Below are positions 1 to 12,300 of a stretch of 64,000 bases of DNA, in pieces. Positions within the stretch are counted from its first letter, which is position 1. Every line of letters starts with the position of its first letter. The stretch is from Eremophila alpestris peregrina (Eukaryota; Chordata; Aves; Passeriformes; Alaudidae): contig WMCF01000016.1 of NCBI GenBank assembly GCA_009792885.1, forward strand, positions 12,492,624 to 12,556,623, given 5' to 3'. Position numbers and translations under genes: made by a program. A model generated the notes under the pieces. That model searched no databases. It worked only from the letters and a program-made list of their open reading frames with translations, and had not been told where the DNA came from.

Positions 1-487
1 TGTGCCGGAGCAGCCCGGGGCAGGCTGCCCGGAGCTCCAGAGCTGGGCACTGCTTGCAAACAGCTCTGGTTTCCCAGCCTGGAAAGCCCATGGAAAGGAG
101 AGTTCCCCAACTTTGAAAATGCCTTAAAATGGTGTAATAGCTGGCTGTCTTTCAAAACACAGCTTGACAAATAACTCCTCTAATTTTATGTGAGAAAATA
201 AATCATTAGATAGCCACTCTTGGAATGATTGATTTTTAATTTTTTTCGCAGATTTTGGGAACGCTTTCACTCAAGGAGACAATAGTTTCATATTTTAATA
301 ACATTAAGTGACTATTATAGTTCAATGAAACGTTGCAGCAATACCAAATTTATCATCCTATGTCTTTAATACACATGCTTTAGATAATATATTGCAGATA
401 TACACTACAACTGTTCACACTATACTCGAGCAGTTTCATATATATGGGAGAACTGTGGTCTCTGGTGTCTGATATTTCAAATCTTTT

Positions 488-495
488 TGTACATA
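488..495 (+). promoter_or_regulatory. Pumilio-type response element in candidate 3' UTR
   Basis: TGTACATA matches the UGUANAUA consensus bound by PUF (Pumilio) proteins, which promote mRNA decay and translational repression. It matters only if this stretch is transcribed as 3' UTR. An 8-mer of this kind also arises by chance. Confidence 0.25.
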
Positions 496-1200
496 CATAT
501 TTTAATGATTTAGAAAATAATAAAACATCTAAATTAAAGGGGCAGTTCATCCCTTATTTTCTTTTTCAGATCTCTTCAGGTGTTTAGATCGATTCTAAAG
601 CTTTTGATGGGTTTTTATTTTTAATTATTATTTTTTTAAGAACTTTTAACATTCAAAAGTTTTAAGGATAATCACAAAGAGGTAAGCCTCTTCCCAATTT
701 CAGGACTTCCTTGGGTGGTTGGTAGAGGCAGCACCCTGCACTTGAATTGATACCAGTCTGGAGATCACTTCTATTCCACTCTCACATTAAGGGCATTATT
801 CATTATTGCTGAAAGGAGACACCTTCCAACTCCAAAATGTGCTGCATTCGGCCCTTGCTTTTCAGTTTTTGAGCAGAGAATTGTTATTTGTCAAACAGTA
901 TGTGTTCCCCCCATGCTGTGTACTTACACAGGATTTCATCTTTGGTTCAGATGCCACTTTCCAACTCAGTCCCATCCTACAAGAAGATGGTTTTGCAGAT
1001 ACCATGCGAGGAAAACCTTTCACTTTAGCCTAGTTGTACTAAAGCCTTGACTTTTCACAAGCCTTTAAGCTGTATCATTAAATTCATCTTGATCATTTAT
1101 CAGCTTCTTAATGGCGCTTTATTGCTCTTAATTTATTGTACAAGGACATATTTACCCCTCATCTTCAGATGTTTGCAAAGAATATCTTTAAAGTAAGAGA

Positions 1201-1210
1201 AATAAATAAA
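1201..1210 (+). promoter_or_regulatory. Overlapping tandem polyadenylation signals
   Basis: Two AATAAA hexamers overlap (1,201-1,206 and 1,205-1,210), followed within about 30 bases by a T/G-containing stretch. This fits a weak or alternative cleavage site in the candidate 3' UTR. Single AATAAA hexamers are common in AT-rich DNA. Confidence 0.35.
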
Positions 1211-1422
1211 GCACTAATTCATTGAATATGTCACTTTGGTTTTTATTGTACAAAAACCATGATCTTTTTTTTTCATTTGCTGAATCACCTCATGTTCCTT
1301 TTTAGTGACTTCTGTCTGAGCAGATTTGAATCTTATGATCCTAGCTATTAAAACCCTATTTAATGTAAAATATTTTACTTGTCATTCAGATATGTAAATC
1401 TTCTATGTCCTTTCCTCTGTTC

Positions 1423-1439
1423 TGTACATTTAATGTACA
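1423..1439 (+). repeat. 8-bp inverted repeat with 1-base spacer (TGTACATT/AATGTACA)
   Basis: TGTACATT at 1,423-1,430 and AATGTACA at 1,432-1,439 are exact reverse complements around a single T. The motif also supplies UGUA elements, which bind cleavage factor Im, about 80-100 bases upstream of the AATAAA at 1,521. A one-base loop is sterically poor for an RNA hairpin, so a protein-binding palindrome or UGUA pair is more likely than a stem-loop. Confidence 0.5.
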
Positions 1440-1441
1440 TA
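1434..1441 (+). promoter_or_regulatory. Second Pumilio-type response element
   Basis: TGTACATA again matches UGUANAUA. It overlaps the right arm of the inverted repeat at 1,423-1,439, so pairing and PUF binding would compete. It lies in the part of the candidate UTR that looks most conserved. Confidence 0.3.
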
Positions 1442-1520
1442 TTTCTGTCTTGCGTGATTTGTATATTTCACTGGTTAAAAAAAAGAAAGGATTATGCCAT
1501 AATTGAAGATAGACTATAAA

Positions 1521-1526
1521 AATAAA
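1521..1526 (+). promoter_or_regulatory. Polyadenylation signal AATAAA with GU-rich downstream element
   Basis: The canonical hexamer follows an A-rich lead-in and is followed by a strongly G/T-rich stretch at about 1,529-1,555, the arrangement expected of a working vertebrate polyadenylation site. UGUA motifs lie upstream. Of the AATAAA hexamers in the first 3 kb this has the best context. Confidence 0.55.
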
Positions 1527-2261
1527 ACTTTGGTTGTATATTGGGAAGTGGTTTTAATTATCTTTCAGAGGAGGGTTTGTTAAGACAATGAGCAGAGTTG
1601 ATTTTTAAATACATGGTAAAGCAGGGAAGACAGAGTACGTTTTGAAGTTTTATTTCAGTATTAAGAAGACTTACAGATATAACTACTTAAGTAGAAGGGG
1701 AAAAACCCCAAAACCAAACAACACACCAAAAAACCCCTCAGAAACCCCTGTGATTCTGAGCTAGGAAGCATTTTAGAGATGAGTAACTACTAAATTGCCA
1801 GTGGACAGGGTCCTGGGTTGTTACTTGTGTGCTTACGGCTTCCGGGGCTGCTTTCAGGGATTTTGGGGCAGCTGCCCTCAGCAATGGCAGCGAGGGCAGC
1901 AGGATCCTGGTGTGAGCAGAGGTTTCCAGCAGGAAAAGCCCTTGGTGCTGGGTTTGTGTGCTCTGGCCAAGTGGGGATGGTTCCCACATCGCTCCCACCA
2001 CACTGGGTGGAGCTGCAAGGTGGAAGCTCACCAGAAACTGAGTAATGAAGGGAAGAATCCTTAACAAAAACCAGGAAGGCAAAGTGCAATGAAGGCTGAA
2101 TGAAGTATTTGTAACAAGGAGGTAAAGCAGAAAACAAAAATTAATATAAACAACAAGCTTTCTGTTTTGAGATTGAGTTTTCTTTGAACTGATTTCTTAA
2201 GTCGTGAAATTTTTTGCTATGGGTAATTTGATGAATTAGTGGCCTTTCTTTACCTCTCTTC

Positions 2262-2269
2262 TCCTTTTT

Positions 2270-2313
<44 letters not shown>

Positions 2314-2318
2314 TTTTT

Positions 2319-2384
<66 letters not shown>

Positions 2385-2388
2385 CAAN

Positions 2389-2456
<68 letters not shown>
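2262..2456. repeat. Poly-T tract of about 195 bp, interrupted near the middle
   Basis: The tract is almost pure T, broken by a few bases at 2,271, 2,312 and 2,319 and by TGCTCAA plus an N at 2,381-2,388. Such length is exceptional for a bird intergenic homopolymer and is a classic place for sequencing and assembly errors. It probably represents one shorter T run counted twice (see the N at 2,388). The poly-phenylalanine frame across it is an artefact. Confidence 0.95.
2388..2388. other. Single ambiguous base marking a probable assembly join
   Basis: This is the only N I saw in the window. The 7-mer TGCTCAA directly precedes it (2,381-2,387) and recurs at the far end of the T tract (2,456-2,462), where it continues into unique sequence. 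This is what results when two contigs ending in the same poly-T plus TGCTCAA are joined without merging the overlap. Confidence 0.85.
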
Positions 2457-2459
<3 letters not shown>

Positions 2460-3050
2460 CAAGGATAACCTCCTAACATATCGAAACTCCTTCTGGCTGC
2501 CAAGAATGTATTATCCCACAAACCAGTAGACCAACATCATGTGTTTAAAATAGCGATTCTGGGCAAATGCAACGTTCTGTGGTCCTATTACTGACATCTG
2601 GTTCAGTTTTCCTCCACTTGTATATTGACCAGTATTCTTTATTGCAAAAACACAGCCCCTATTTAGGAAAGTCAGCATTTTTTTCGGACTGGATTGTATT
2701 CAAGCTCTTCCCAATAACAGAAAAATTACCAAAAAACTTCTTTATTGCCAGCAGTAAATAATCTGTATTCAAAATAGTCATTATGGGCTCAGATACAAGA
2801 GAGTTGTTTTTAATTTGCACCAAAGTTTATCTGTTTAATTTTGTTAAAAATGCTGTTTCGGAATCTTGGGTTTTTAGTGATAACTTCAAATGTTTGTGTT
2901 TGGTTATGACTTTGCCAATACTGAGATCCACTCTGCTTTTGCAAAGTACCGAAGCCCTCAGGTGTTATGAGGAAGAGACTTGAAGAAGAGAATGGCAGCT
3001 TCAAGTCAAGCACTGCATGCAGGATGCAAGCTAAAATCCTTCCTTTCTGA

Positions 3051-6000
3051 GGGATTTGTTGGAGAGAATGATCTTAGAAAGCTGGTATAAAACTTGCAGG
3101 AATTGGTACTGAAGCTGACAGAAGGCTGCTTTCCTTTGGATAAGTGGGGAATAATGTCTAAATCATTAGGATATTTGTTGTAAAAGCTTGGTGTTGGTGA
3201 ATCAGAGAAAATCTAGTATTTTTCTTTTGGACTATATGCTAGAGGAAACAGAACAAGGAAAAATGAAGCTCTCTTAAAAATATAGGTAAGTGCATTAATA
3301 TAAAGCTTATGTATGTACTTGCTGACTGTGGTAGTCTTAAAACTGTTTATCTATTATTGAAGTCAGTCTGGAAGGCAGGCCAGATCTGTTCTTTTGCTTT
3401 TCAAATTGTGCTTAAAATCCTCAATGGGAAAAAAAAAAAAAGAAAAAAAAAAGAAAGAAAAATCTTTCTTCCCTACTCCAGACTCTGGTATGTCTGTTTA
3501 TGTTGCAGTGGGATAAAGGATCCACGAAGGAGCGCAGTGAGAGGTTTGTACATGAAATGTTGTTTTCTTTAAAGGTGTGATTAAAAAATCCAATCTGTCT
3601 CATGCTCTGCTCTTATACGAGATTGCGTGTGTGCATTTGTGTATACTCTGCTGGTATTTTCCAATTGTGTTGGCCAAATTCTGCTTTTAGTTATGGTTAG
3701 GCATCTCTCCTGACTCTGGTGGTGTCATATGAGCCTGACATTTTTCGACCAGACGTGAAGGCCCCCCTGCTCAAAGAGAATGCATATGAAATATATCAGC
3801 CTTTCTTCTGCTGGCTGGTTGTTTAAACATGGGTAACTGAATTATTGTGAAACAAATTCTGAGACTGCAGCTGCAAAAGCAGTAATACAGTATATTCGTA
3901 GTGATGTTTCTACGCCATACCTCCTAATTTCCCAGCTGATTTCCAGTGCAGACAGAAAGTCTAGAATGCATGTGGTATGTTCCTCATCATCTATTTTATA
4001 AATGTAAAATAATGATTTGTCAATTACGGTTTCTATTAGAGAGATAAAATGAGATATTTCGGGCTCCCCTGATTTGCTGACAGCCCCTTTACCTTTGTGT
4101 GGAGCACTGCTGGCTCAAGCAGCGTGAGGTGAAGCTGTTTTTGGGAGTGTCTCTGAGGGCCGGGCTGTGCCGTGTGGATACTGGTGCTCTGATTGCTTTT
4201 GTAGCCAGTGTTGGTTTACCTTGTGTTGTCTTTCCCAGCAGTCCTGCTTTCTCAAATGGTAATTGAACAGCAGCAGTCAAAATACTCTGCTGACTGAGAA
4301 CCTCTGGCCACTCCATGGGCAGTTATTCAAACACTTTCTGAACCGGTTTGACCCATTGCTGATTTATTCCAGATCCATTGCGAGGAATTTTAAAAATGCA
4401 AACTCCAGTGTAGAGTTCATAGCATGGCTCACAGTTCTTTTTTGGTTTTGTTCTGTTTTCATAAAGCACTCCATACCAACCATCCATCTTTTTTATAGTT
4501 GGCTTTTTTTTCTTTTTTTTTTAAGTCCTTTTCTTGAACACCCTGAGCAAAGGATATGGTCCCCTCAATAAAAGGTGATAATTTCTGTGCCATTCCTCCA
4601 ATGAATCCCAGACCTCAGTGACAGGTTCCATGGCAAGAACCACTTCCAGAAACCACCCATCCCTCAGGGCTTCCTCCTGCTTCTCCCAGGCAGTTGTTAG
4701 CAGAGTGCAGCAGCTGCAGCTTGTCAGTCTTAAAAGCATTGGCTGCTGCTTTCTGCTGCTGCTGCTGCTTTCTACCTTTTTCTTTGACCACTCAAGCAAG
4801 CCTAGCTCCTGGAAGGTTTTCCTGTTGTTTTTTATACAGAAAATTGCAACTTCACACAGCTTTTCTCAGGTATGAGCTGGGATTTACTTTCCATGACTAT
4901 TGATCTCAGAAGAGCTAATGCTTAGTAGGTAAATAGTGCTAGGGCTTCTCAAGTATCTCTTTGCTTTGTAAATCAGCAGCCTTGGAGGAGTGAAGGGTAA
5001 TCCCTGAGCAAATTTGAACTGGCCATTACCTGGGGCAGGGAGGTTGAGGTCATTAATGCTATAAAATACTGTTCAGGTGTATTTTTGTGCTTTTCTTTGG
5101 GCAGAAGGATTCACAGCATGAAAAAGAGAGTTGTCACTCAGTGAGATATGAACTAATAGTTGAAGAAAATGTGGTAAAGACCAATTTATGGTGTGCAAAT
5201 TCACTGACTTTGTTAGCAATCTCCATTAGTGTTGATTGCCATTCAGAAAAATTGAGAATATGTGTGTTTCTGCATATATGTTTTCTGGGTCAAAGTAATC
5301 CCTTGATATTTTCCTCTTGCACAGTACATTTGTGGGTAAAGGACCTGTAAGTAAATCAAGTTTGAGGACTTAACAAGAAATAAACCATCACCTAAGAAAC
5401 AGCTCCAAAAAAAGCAGTATGGAGAAAAAATAGCAGTGCAAGATGCAGCAAACAAATGTTTTGTTTTAAGAGTTAGTGTTGTTGTAGCTGTCAAGCAGGC
5501 AAATGGTTGCTAGTGTCAAGGGCAGTGTATTCATTTTAAGCCACAGTGCCAGTTGATTTATATATCTGTACAAGTAGGCAAAATCCAGTGACAGGAGTCT
5601 GGGACCAATTCCTTGGTAGTTATATGCATTATATGGAATGCTCGTTCCTTGTGACCTCTGGCAATCCTCAGTAAGCATGATGACATGCTTGTACTTGCAA
5701 GTAGGTGATAAGATTTTCTAAAATGTTTGTAAAAGTGTGACAATTTACATTGAATTATATATATATGGGTTTTAAATTTTTGGGGTTTTTTGCTACAACC
5801 TTCTAACATAGATGGGGATCCAAATAGCTGGTAAAATACTGGGTGAGGGTGCAATGTCTTGGCATAAGCAGCAGCTGTACAGAGCCTAGGGAATGGGAGG
5901 TGGAAGTTTATTCCTCCTGATTTTGTCTCTTGTAAAGAGCCAGTGTTGATCCTGCATTGCAGATGCTCTGGGAAGGAATGACAGTAGGACTTCATGAATG

Positions 6001-6323
6001 GAGGACATAATTCATTCATAGTAAGCACAAGGTCTGATGTACTTGTGTTGCCTTTGCCATGTCATTTGCATGCAATATACATTTCTATATGAGCAAGTCA
6101 AAGTCTAAGATCTTCGCTCAAACGTAAGGACTTTATTACAGCAGATTAAAAGCAGAATGAGCTCCAATGAAGCCAGATGTAATAGGAAATGAATATGTCC
6201 CTTGTTCTTACATTCTAGTGGATTTTGTTGTTACCTTGTTAGGATTCAAACCTTGTCTTCAGGTTTTGGCTGACTGAAATGATAGATAAGTCATTGTGCA
6301 AGATTTTATGGATAATACATCAC
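3051..6323. other. Non-coding stretch, no gene seen
   Basis: AT-rich DNA with only short chance frames. It holds an A/G-rich run at 3,429-3,462, a (CTG)5 microsatellite at 4,753-4,767 and an octamer motif ATTTGCAT at 6,064-6,071. The 156-codon minus frame at 5,558-6,028 has no recognisable domain. The left part could still belong to the candidate 3' UTR. Confidence 0.6.
3429..3462. repeat. A-rich (A/AAAG) simple repeat
   Basis: A run of about 34 bases of A with scattered G, grading into AAAG units. No transposon sequence was recognised next to it, so it is more likely a simple repeat than a retroposon tail. Confidence 0.85.
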
Positions 6324-6351
6324 TTTTTTTTTTTTTTTTTTTTTTTTATTA

Positions 6352-6381
<30 letters not shown>
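6324..6381. repeat. Interrupted poly-T tract
   Basis: Two runs of more than 20 T flank a short ATTATTC interruption. No duplicated flank or N is present, so unlike the tract at 2,262 there is no sign of a false join. Length is likely to be unreliable in short-read data. Confidence 0.9.
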
Positions 6382-6385
<4 letters not shown>

Positions 6386-9300
6386 GGGATGATAGATGCC
6401 TTTCCTGGAGGGCATTTTTATCATAGAATCTGCTTTAATTTGTAATATATTTTCTGATCCTCCCAGTGGTTAGAGAATATGTGGAAACATCTATGCCTTA
6501 TGTAGACTCTGTCATCTCTCATGTCTTGTTGTCCTTCTTGGTGGTGTATATTTTGAATACTTTAAGTTACTATGGCTTTAATTTCTTAAAGTCTGACTTT
6601 TGAAAGTAGAGATCTTGCCAGACCCCTGGCTTGTGGACCTTACTGCAGGAGTTCTGTTGCCAAGTTTAGAGGAACCACATAGAGTAAATAAGAGTGGCAA
6701 AATTTAAACATTTATGTGAGGAGCCAGCTTGACTGTACATTTTAAAAATCTAGGCAAGCAAGATTACAAAAAGATAGTTTTTCTTTTTCTCATGAAGAAG
6801 TGAAGACATCCTCCATGCCCAGGTGAACTTCTGGAAGGAATAAAAGGCCAGTGTCAAATGGTAGCCAACTCTTTCCCTCTACGTCATGATCCTAATGTAC
6901 TTTTATTATACTTTGAGATCCTAAGGCTATGTTGATCTGCTACATGATTATATAATGCTCCAGGACACCTGTGTAAATAGCAAACAGAGAGGCTTTTTAT
7001 AGATACTAGATCTTAGATAAGTGACTCTAAGAAGTAATATAGGATCCCAGCTGTAACCCCTGCTATACATACCATGTATTTTTGGTTGGTTGTTTATTAT
7101 AAGAAGTACAGAAGCTGTTCCTTGTAACATAATTTTTCTAAGACTTGCATGTGTAAATATTAAATTTGCAAATATTAAATGGAGGAGCATTAGAGAAACC
7201 ACTAAATGAATAACTTCACATTCCTCATTCTGATGCCGATTTCCTTAAATGTTGCTCCACTAACATTCAAATCTGTGAGCTGTTTCAGCCTCAGAGAGGA
7301 ACTATGCAGTCCCTCTCGGGGTGTAGATCTCCACCAGCAATCTTTAATGGTACCAGATGTTTGCTGGAATCCTCCTCAGGGCGCTGGTGTTCTGGGTCAG
7401 GAGCTCGTGGTGTTAATCAAAGCACCCCGTCCATCAGTGCAGGCTCAGGACCTGGCCCTCCACCAGGACCATGATTGCCAGGGAGGTGATTCTGCTCTAG
7501 GAGTCCACAGGGAGAAAATCACTAGAAGCTCTCCTCTCTCAGCTCCATCCCATGGTAGGAATATCCTGGTGCAATTAACCTGGCTTGTGTTAATGAGAAT
7601 AGACTAGGATCCGAGAGGGTGAGTTTTATTAATTTTTTTTTTAAACAAATAAACGATCTTGGGAGAAGAAAACTTGCTCCAGTGGTCCCTGCAGATATAC
7701 TTCTGGTCTGCTGATGAATCACAGTCCTCAGATTCCTGAAAAAAGTGTCCCTAAAATCTACAGGAAAGAATATTGAATAGTTCCCCCTCTGTAGTTGCCT
7801 GGGATGGTAAGGAACTACAGCAGTGAGCAAACTGTTGTTTACCAGTGTTTATAGAGGGAGGCTGTTTTATGTTATTACTTTTTAATTATTTACTAGGGCA
7901 CCTATTAGGAATGAATCATGGTTTTCCTTCTGAAAATAGTGTGAGGAAAATTGAGGCAAGGATACAAAAATGTGGATGTGGCAATGCTGGCACAGCCCTG
8001 TTCCTATTTGCAGTGTTAGCAGAGGGCTCTGACCACAAAGCTGTAATTAATAGTTGGTGTGTGGCTTGCAGCCCACTGGCCCATGGCTTCCCAGGGTCTC
8101 CAGGGCTCCTTATCCAGCCATTCTTTGTAACACAGTGAAAGGAAAATAAGTCACGTGGGACACACCAATCAACAAGAAAGTGCAAGGTAAATTCAGTGGC
8201 ACTGAGGAAATTTCTGTTACAAATAAGCTGTGTGCAAAGTCTCTTAGATTCCAGCTGCTTTGAACTGTTGTGTGCATTTCTTGAACCATCCATAAGTAAA
8301 GAAGCTATGATCTCATTCTTACCCGGGCTGACGCTGGTGATGATGTGCCTTTTACATTGGAGGGAAAAACAGGCAATAATATCAGAAGTGCTTAGTTAGG
8401 GTACAAAAACACATATGCAACGTGGCTTACAGGACTTGAATTGCCAGACCCATCAACATATTAGAGTAAGCAACAATATGCCACAATTAATTAATCCAAG
8501 AAGATTTTTTAGCGATCGTGAATTTTTTCCCCAGTTCTCAGACCGATTTGTCTTGTTGGTGTTTATTAATTTAACATTTGATCTGAAAAAAAATTCCCCA
8601 AACTTCAAAGTTCAGCCTGTTCTTTAGGAGCAATCCAAAAATATGTTTCTTCAGGCCCCAGGCATTTCTGAAGTAGCTGAAGTTAAACAAAAAACATTTC
8701 TCTCAAACTCTGCAAATGTTGTAAAGGCTTTAAAGTGGCTCCTCACAGGGAGCCGGAGCAGAGAGGGAACCCCTGGGTTATTTTTGTTGCTGTGCAGTGG
8801 CACAGGGCTTCCTGGAGGAAAGCTCCAGAATTATCACTTTTCTCTGTGTTTGTGTATGTTTTTCCTTCCTCTTTTCACCTCTGTCACTGAGCTCCTCTCT
8901 ACCCTGTGCCTCGATCCCCTGTTGAGAACGTCTGGAGAAGGTAAGAGTTAGATCATCCTTCCAGCAAGGATAAACTGAATTCATGTCTGAATGGGAAGAT
9001 GACTCACATCACATGTGATTTTTTCCTAAGCTCCATGTTGGAAGGGATAAAGAATGACTTTGTTTCCTTGAGGAACTATATCACCATGCTGGGGCCTGAT
9101 ATAAGTGTTTCCTTGGTGTGTTTCAATTTCATAAACTGGGTTTTTGCTTTGCAGTGAAACAGCCTTGGGAAACCAGTCTGCATTTTGCTGGTTCCTTTTG
9201 CTGGTACAACAAAGTATCCCTGAGGTTATGAGTGCTGTTGAGAGCCCTTCACTGGAGTCATTTTGGTGTGGTCTTAATTCATTTTCCCAAGTAAAAACTG

Positions 9301-12300
9301 GTATTCACATAAGATGACAACATGGCTAATCTGCCTTAAGAGCAGGCTCTGAACATACAGAGGCATTTCTAAGGGAATTGCTTCATTACTCTGAGGAGAC
9401 CCAACCCATGCTAGTAATTCTGCATGCAGTTGGGTTAATATTGGTGTTTGCTTCAAGGTTTTCCATTTACATTTCTCTTCTGGAAATTTCTGCCCAGTGT
9501 GTCCCACCTTGTGAGAAGCCCTTTCAGCTCAGTTTTAAGTGAGCAAGAGCACTTTTCAGGACTTGGTTGTCATGAAATGTGCCTCGCAGTGGGGAGTCAC
9601 ATTAACTTCTCCCAGACAATTGCATTGTATGTTAAAATATGTGCTGTAGCCCTTACATCATACGATAGCTACTTGTGCCACGTCACAGGCAGGAGTTTGA
9701 CATATGTTGCAAAATAAAAGTTGCCAGTCATGGACACTATTTTGGATGTTTTCATCTCCAGCAGTGCTGACATGATCTCTACCAGCAGATCCTCTCCTGC
9801 TGAGAGCATAACACAAACACCGCCAACACCCTGATTCCAGATGTGCTACGTGGCATGGAACCAGGGACAAATGATGCTGTTTCCATCTTGTATGGCCATG
9901 GACAGCAAAGAGGGCACCTTGGTGTCCCAAAACACACTGTTAAACTTCTTGTCTCAGTGGCATTAAGAGATGGGTTTTGTTTTCTGTCACTAGGCACCTG
10001 CTTTGTGCCAGATGTGGCCTTACTGGGCCCTGTGGTGTGACCTGTACTGTGCCTCTCATGCCTCAGGAACACCCTCCACAGCCCCTAAACTGTGTGATCA
10101 GTGCCTTTGGTCTGTGTAAGCTGCTGCCTTGGTCCTGTAGGATGTGAAACACCATGCCTTAGCTGTAAAGCTGTCTTAAAAATCAGCCATTCTGTGCAGG
10201 AAAATAATTTTGGTCCTTGGAAAGCAGTGAACAAAGTGGCATATCCTGAGTGCTGTTTACCAGTGCACTCTTGAGCTCTGTCTTTTTTATGTCTTTTTAA
10301 GTCTATGTCTTGAAATGCTGACCATGCTGGGTTAGTGTGGCCACAGCCCTTGAGCTGAGCTCTCAGTGAAATATCAGCAAATCTAATGGAGGCTGTAGTA
10401 GTGGCTGCAGGTTGGGGCATTCAGCCTCTTTTTTCATAACAAAATCTCTGCTGTGGTGTTAATACCTTTGTCCCATACTCCCAAGAGAAGTAAATGAGCT
10501 TTATTTGGATTTTCTATGGGAGAAACAGCAGTGCTGTTTCACTTTCTGGCATTTGAATTGACTTTTCAGAGCTTATTTGACTGCCTGCTGCTTTTGAGTG
10601 AGGCAGGAGAGCCAATAGGGTTTTGTATGGTGAATATTTTGCAGTAGTAAGATACAGGTAATTAGAAGGGAAAATATTTAAAATAGCTGTATGTCTTAAT
10701 GTCACTTCAGGCTGGCATTTGTGCATGCAGCCTCTCTTTTCTTTTCCTTAGTCATTAATCATTATAAGTGGATATATGTCAGAATTTATAGTTAGATTCA
10801 GCTCTTACTGTGTTTCTCATTTCTTGGTAAGTTTTGTGTTCTGGAGCTCTATGAAAAAAAAAATCAATCTGCTTTGTGTTTTGTTCTCATGGTGTAACAA
10901 AGTGACTTGTGGCAATAGATAATTGAATTTCCAGTCTGTTTTTCTCTGGGACACTGAAATGATACATTGGATAATGCATTAATAATGATGCTTTATCTGC
11001 CATGGATGCCAGTGTGAAAAAAATGGACAAGGCTTCACATCTGAAAATCTTTGATAATGTGACTATGAACCAGTTATACATTGGATCTCCTTTGGGCACA
11101 GCAAAAGAAACTGCAAAAAGTAAAACATAATAGAACAAAATAAATTAGAACAAGCCAAGAAGGTTACAGGTTATGAGTAGCTTAATCAGGAAATCACACT
11201 GTGCAAGCTTTTTTCCCTTTTCCCACTGTTGGCACCAAAGGAGAAGAACACTCTTTCTCAGGGAGAGAAATTTGCTGTCATTGGGCAAATAATCTTCTGA
11301 AAAAGCCCAGGGGACATCACCTCTCAAACTTTCTTTTCTTGGTTATTTCATTTTGAAAAAATTGTAATCATGGTATGAAGCTGATGAAAGCTGGAGTGCA
11401 GCTGGGGAGGTTTGAACCCTTAGTGGGCACTTGCTCCCAGGTTGTGTTCCCTGGGTTGCTCACCATGTGCATTGTGTCCTAAAGCCAACCCAAGCCCTCA
11501 TCACACATGAATGTTCTGGCACCAAGGGCAGAGAGATGAGGGAATCCACAAGATTGTTAAGACATGGCTTTGTAGCTAAAGTGAAATCTTGCCAGTTGTC
11601 TGGAAAAAATGTCACAGTGGGTAGGCTGTAAGTGCAACTGTATTTTTACCTACTTCTCAGATTTTTTTTAGAAATGTGATTTCAGAACAAATTATTTACT
11701 AGAACTCAAGCTGACTTCATGGCCATGTCTTCTTTTCTTTCTCTCTGCGTGGTATTCCATCCATGGTTTACTGAGTGGTGCAATTTTGATTTTTCTCTTC
11801 ATCACAAGTCTAGCGGGTGAATGGTGATAAGTTTGTAGCTTGGAGAGATTTTCTTGGCAGTTTCAGTCTATATTTCTGACAGGAAATCATTTTCCCCCTT
11901 GAGTTATGATTGCTGGGTTACATGAGTACAGTCTAACCACCACTCAACTGCTGTTTGTCTGCTGTCTTTCTGGTCTTAGAGAAGGCCAAACTGCCCCAAT
12001 GCGAAACATAAAATTAGATGAATGCTGCAGGAAGGGAATAACAACATCATCTTCTGTGATCTTCTGCGATTTTATTTTACCACTTCTTATCTGAAAAGCA
12101 TCTTCAATTCCTCTTGGAGTCAAGAATTAAATTTGTTTAGAGAGAGTTCTTCCCATATATGGAAAACAAATGGAACTGGCTCCATTTGTGTGAGGTTTTT
12201 TTGTTTTTTGTTTTTTTTTTTTTAGTGGAAGATCACTGTGTTCTGCTACAGATGTTTGCAAATGAGCAAACTAGAGTAATATGTGGACCTCATCTTAGAT

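Larger units (their letters stand above)
1..3050 (+). other. Candidate distal 3' UTR of an unidentified gene to the left
   Basis: No coding frame is visible. The stretch is AT-rich with T-rich runs, UGUA motifs and + strand polyadenylation signals at 1,201-1,210 and 1,521-1,526. The blocks around 1,390-1,580 and 2,459-2,990 read like slowly evolving transcript sequence and remind me of a long mammalian 3' UTR with the two blocks in the same order, but I cannot name the gene from memory and leave the symbol empty. If both blocks belong to one transcript, the signal at 1,521 is a proximal site and the UTR runs on past the poly-T tract. The first 100 bases are GC-richer and could be other UTR, exon or flanking DNA. 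The alternative is conserved intergenic DNA. Strand is inferred only from the AATAAA signals. Confidence 0.45.

Noticed and set aside
2239..2529. Poly-phenylalanine frame
   Set aside because: It is the translation of the poly-T tract and N, not a protein.
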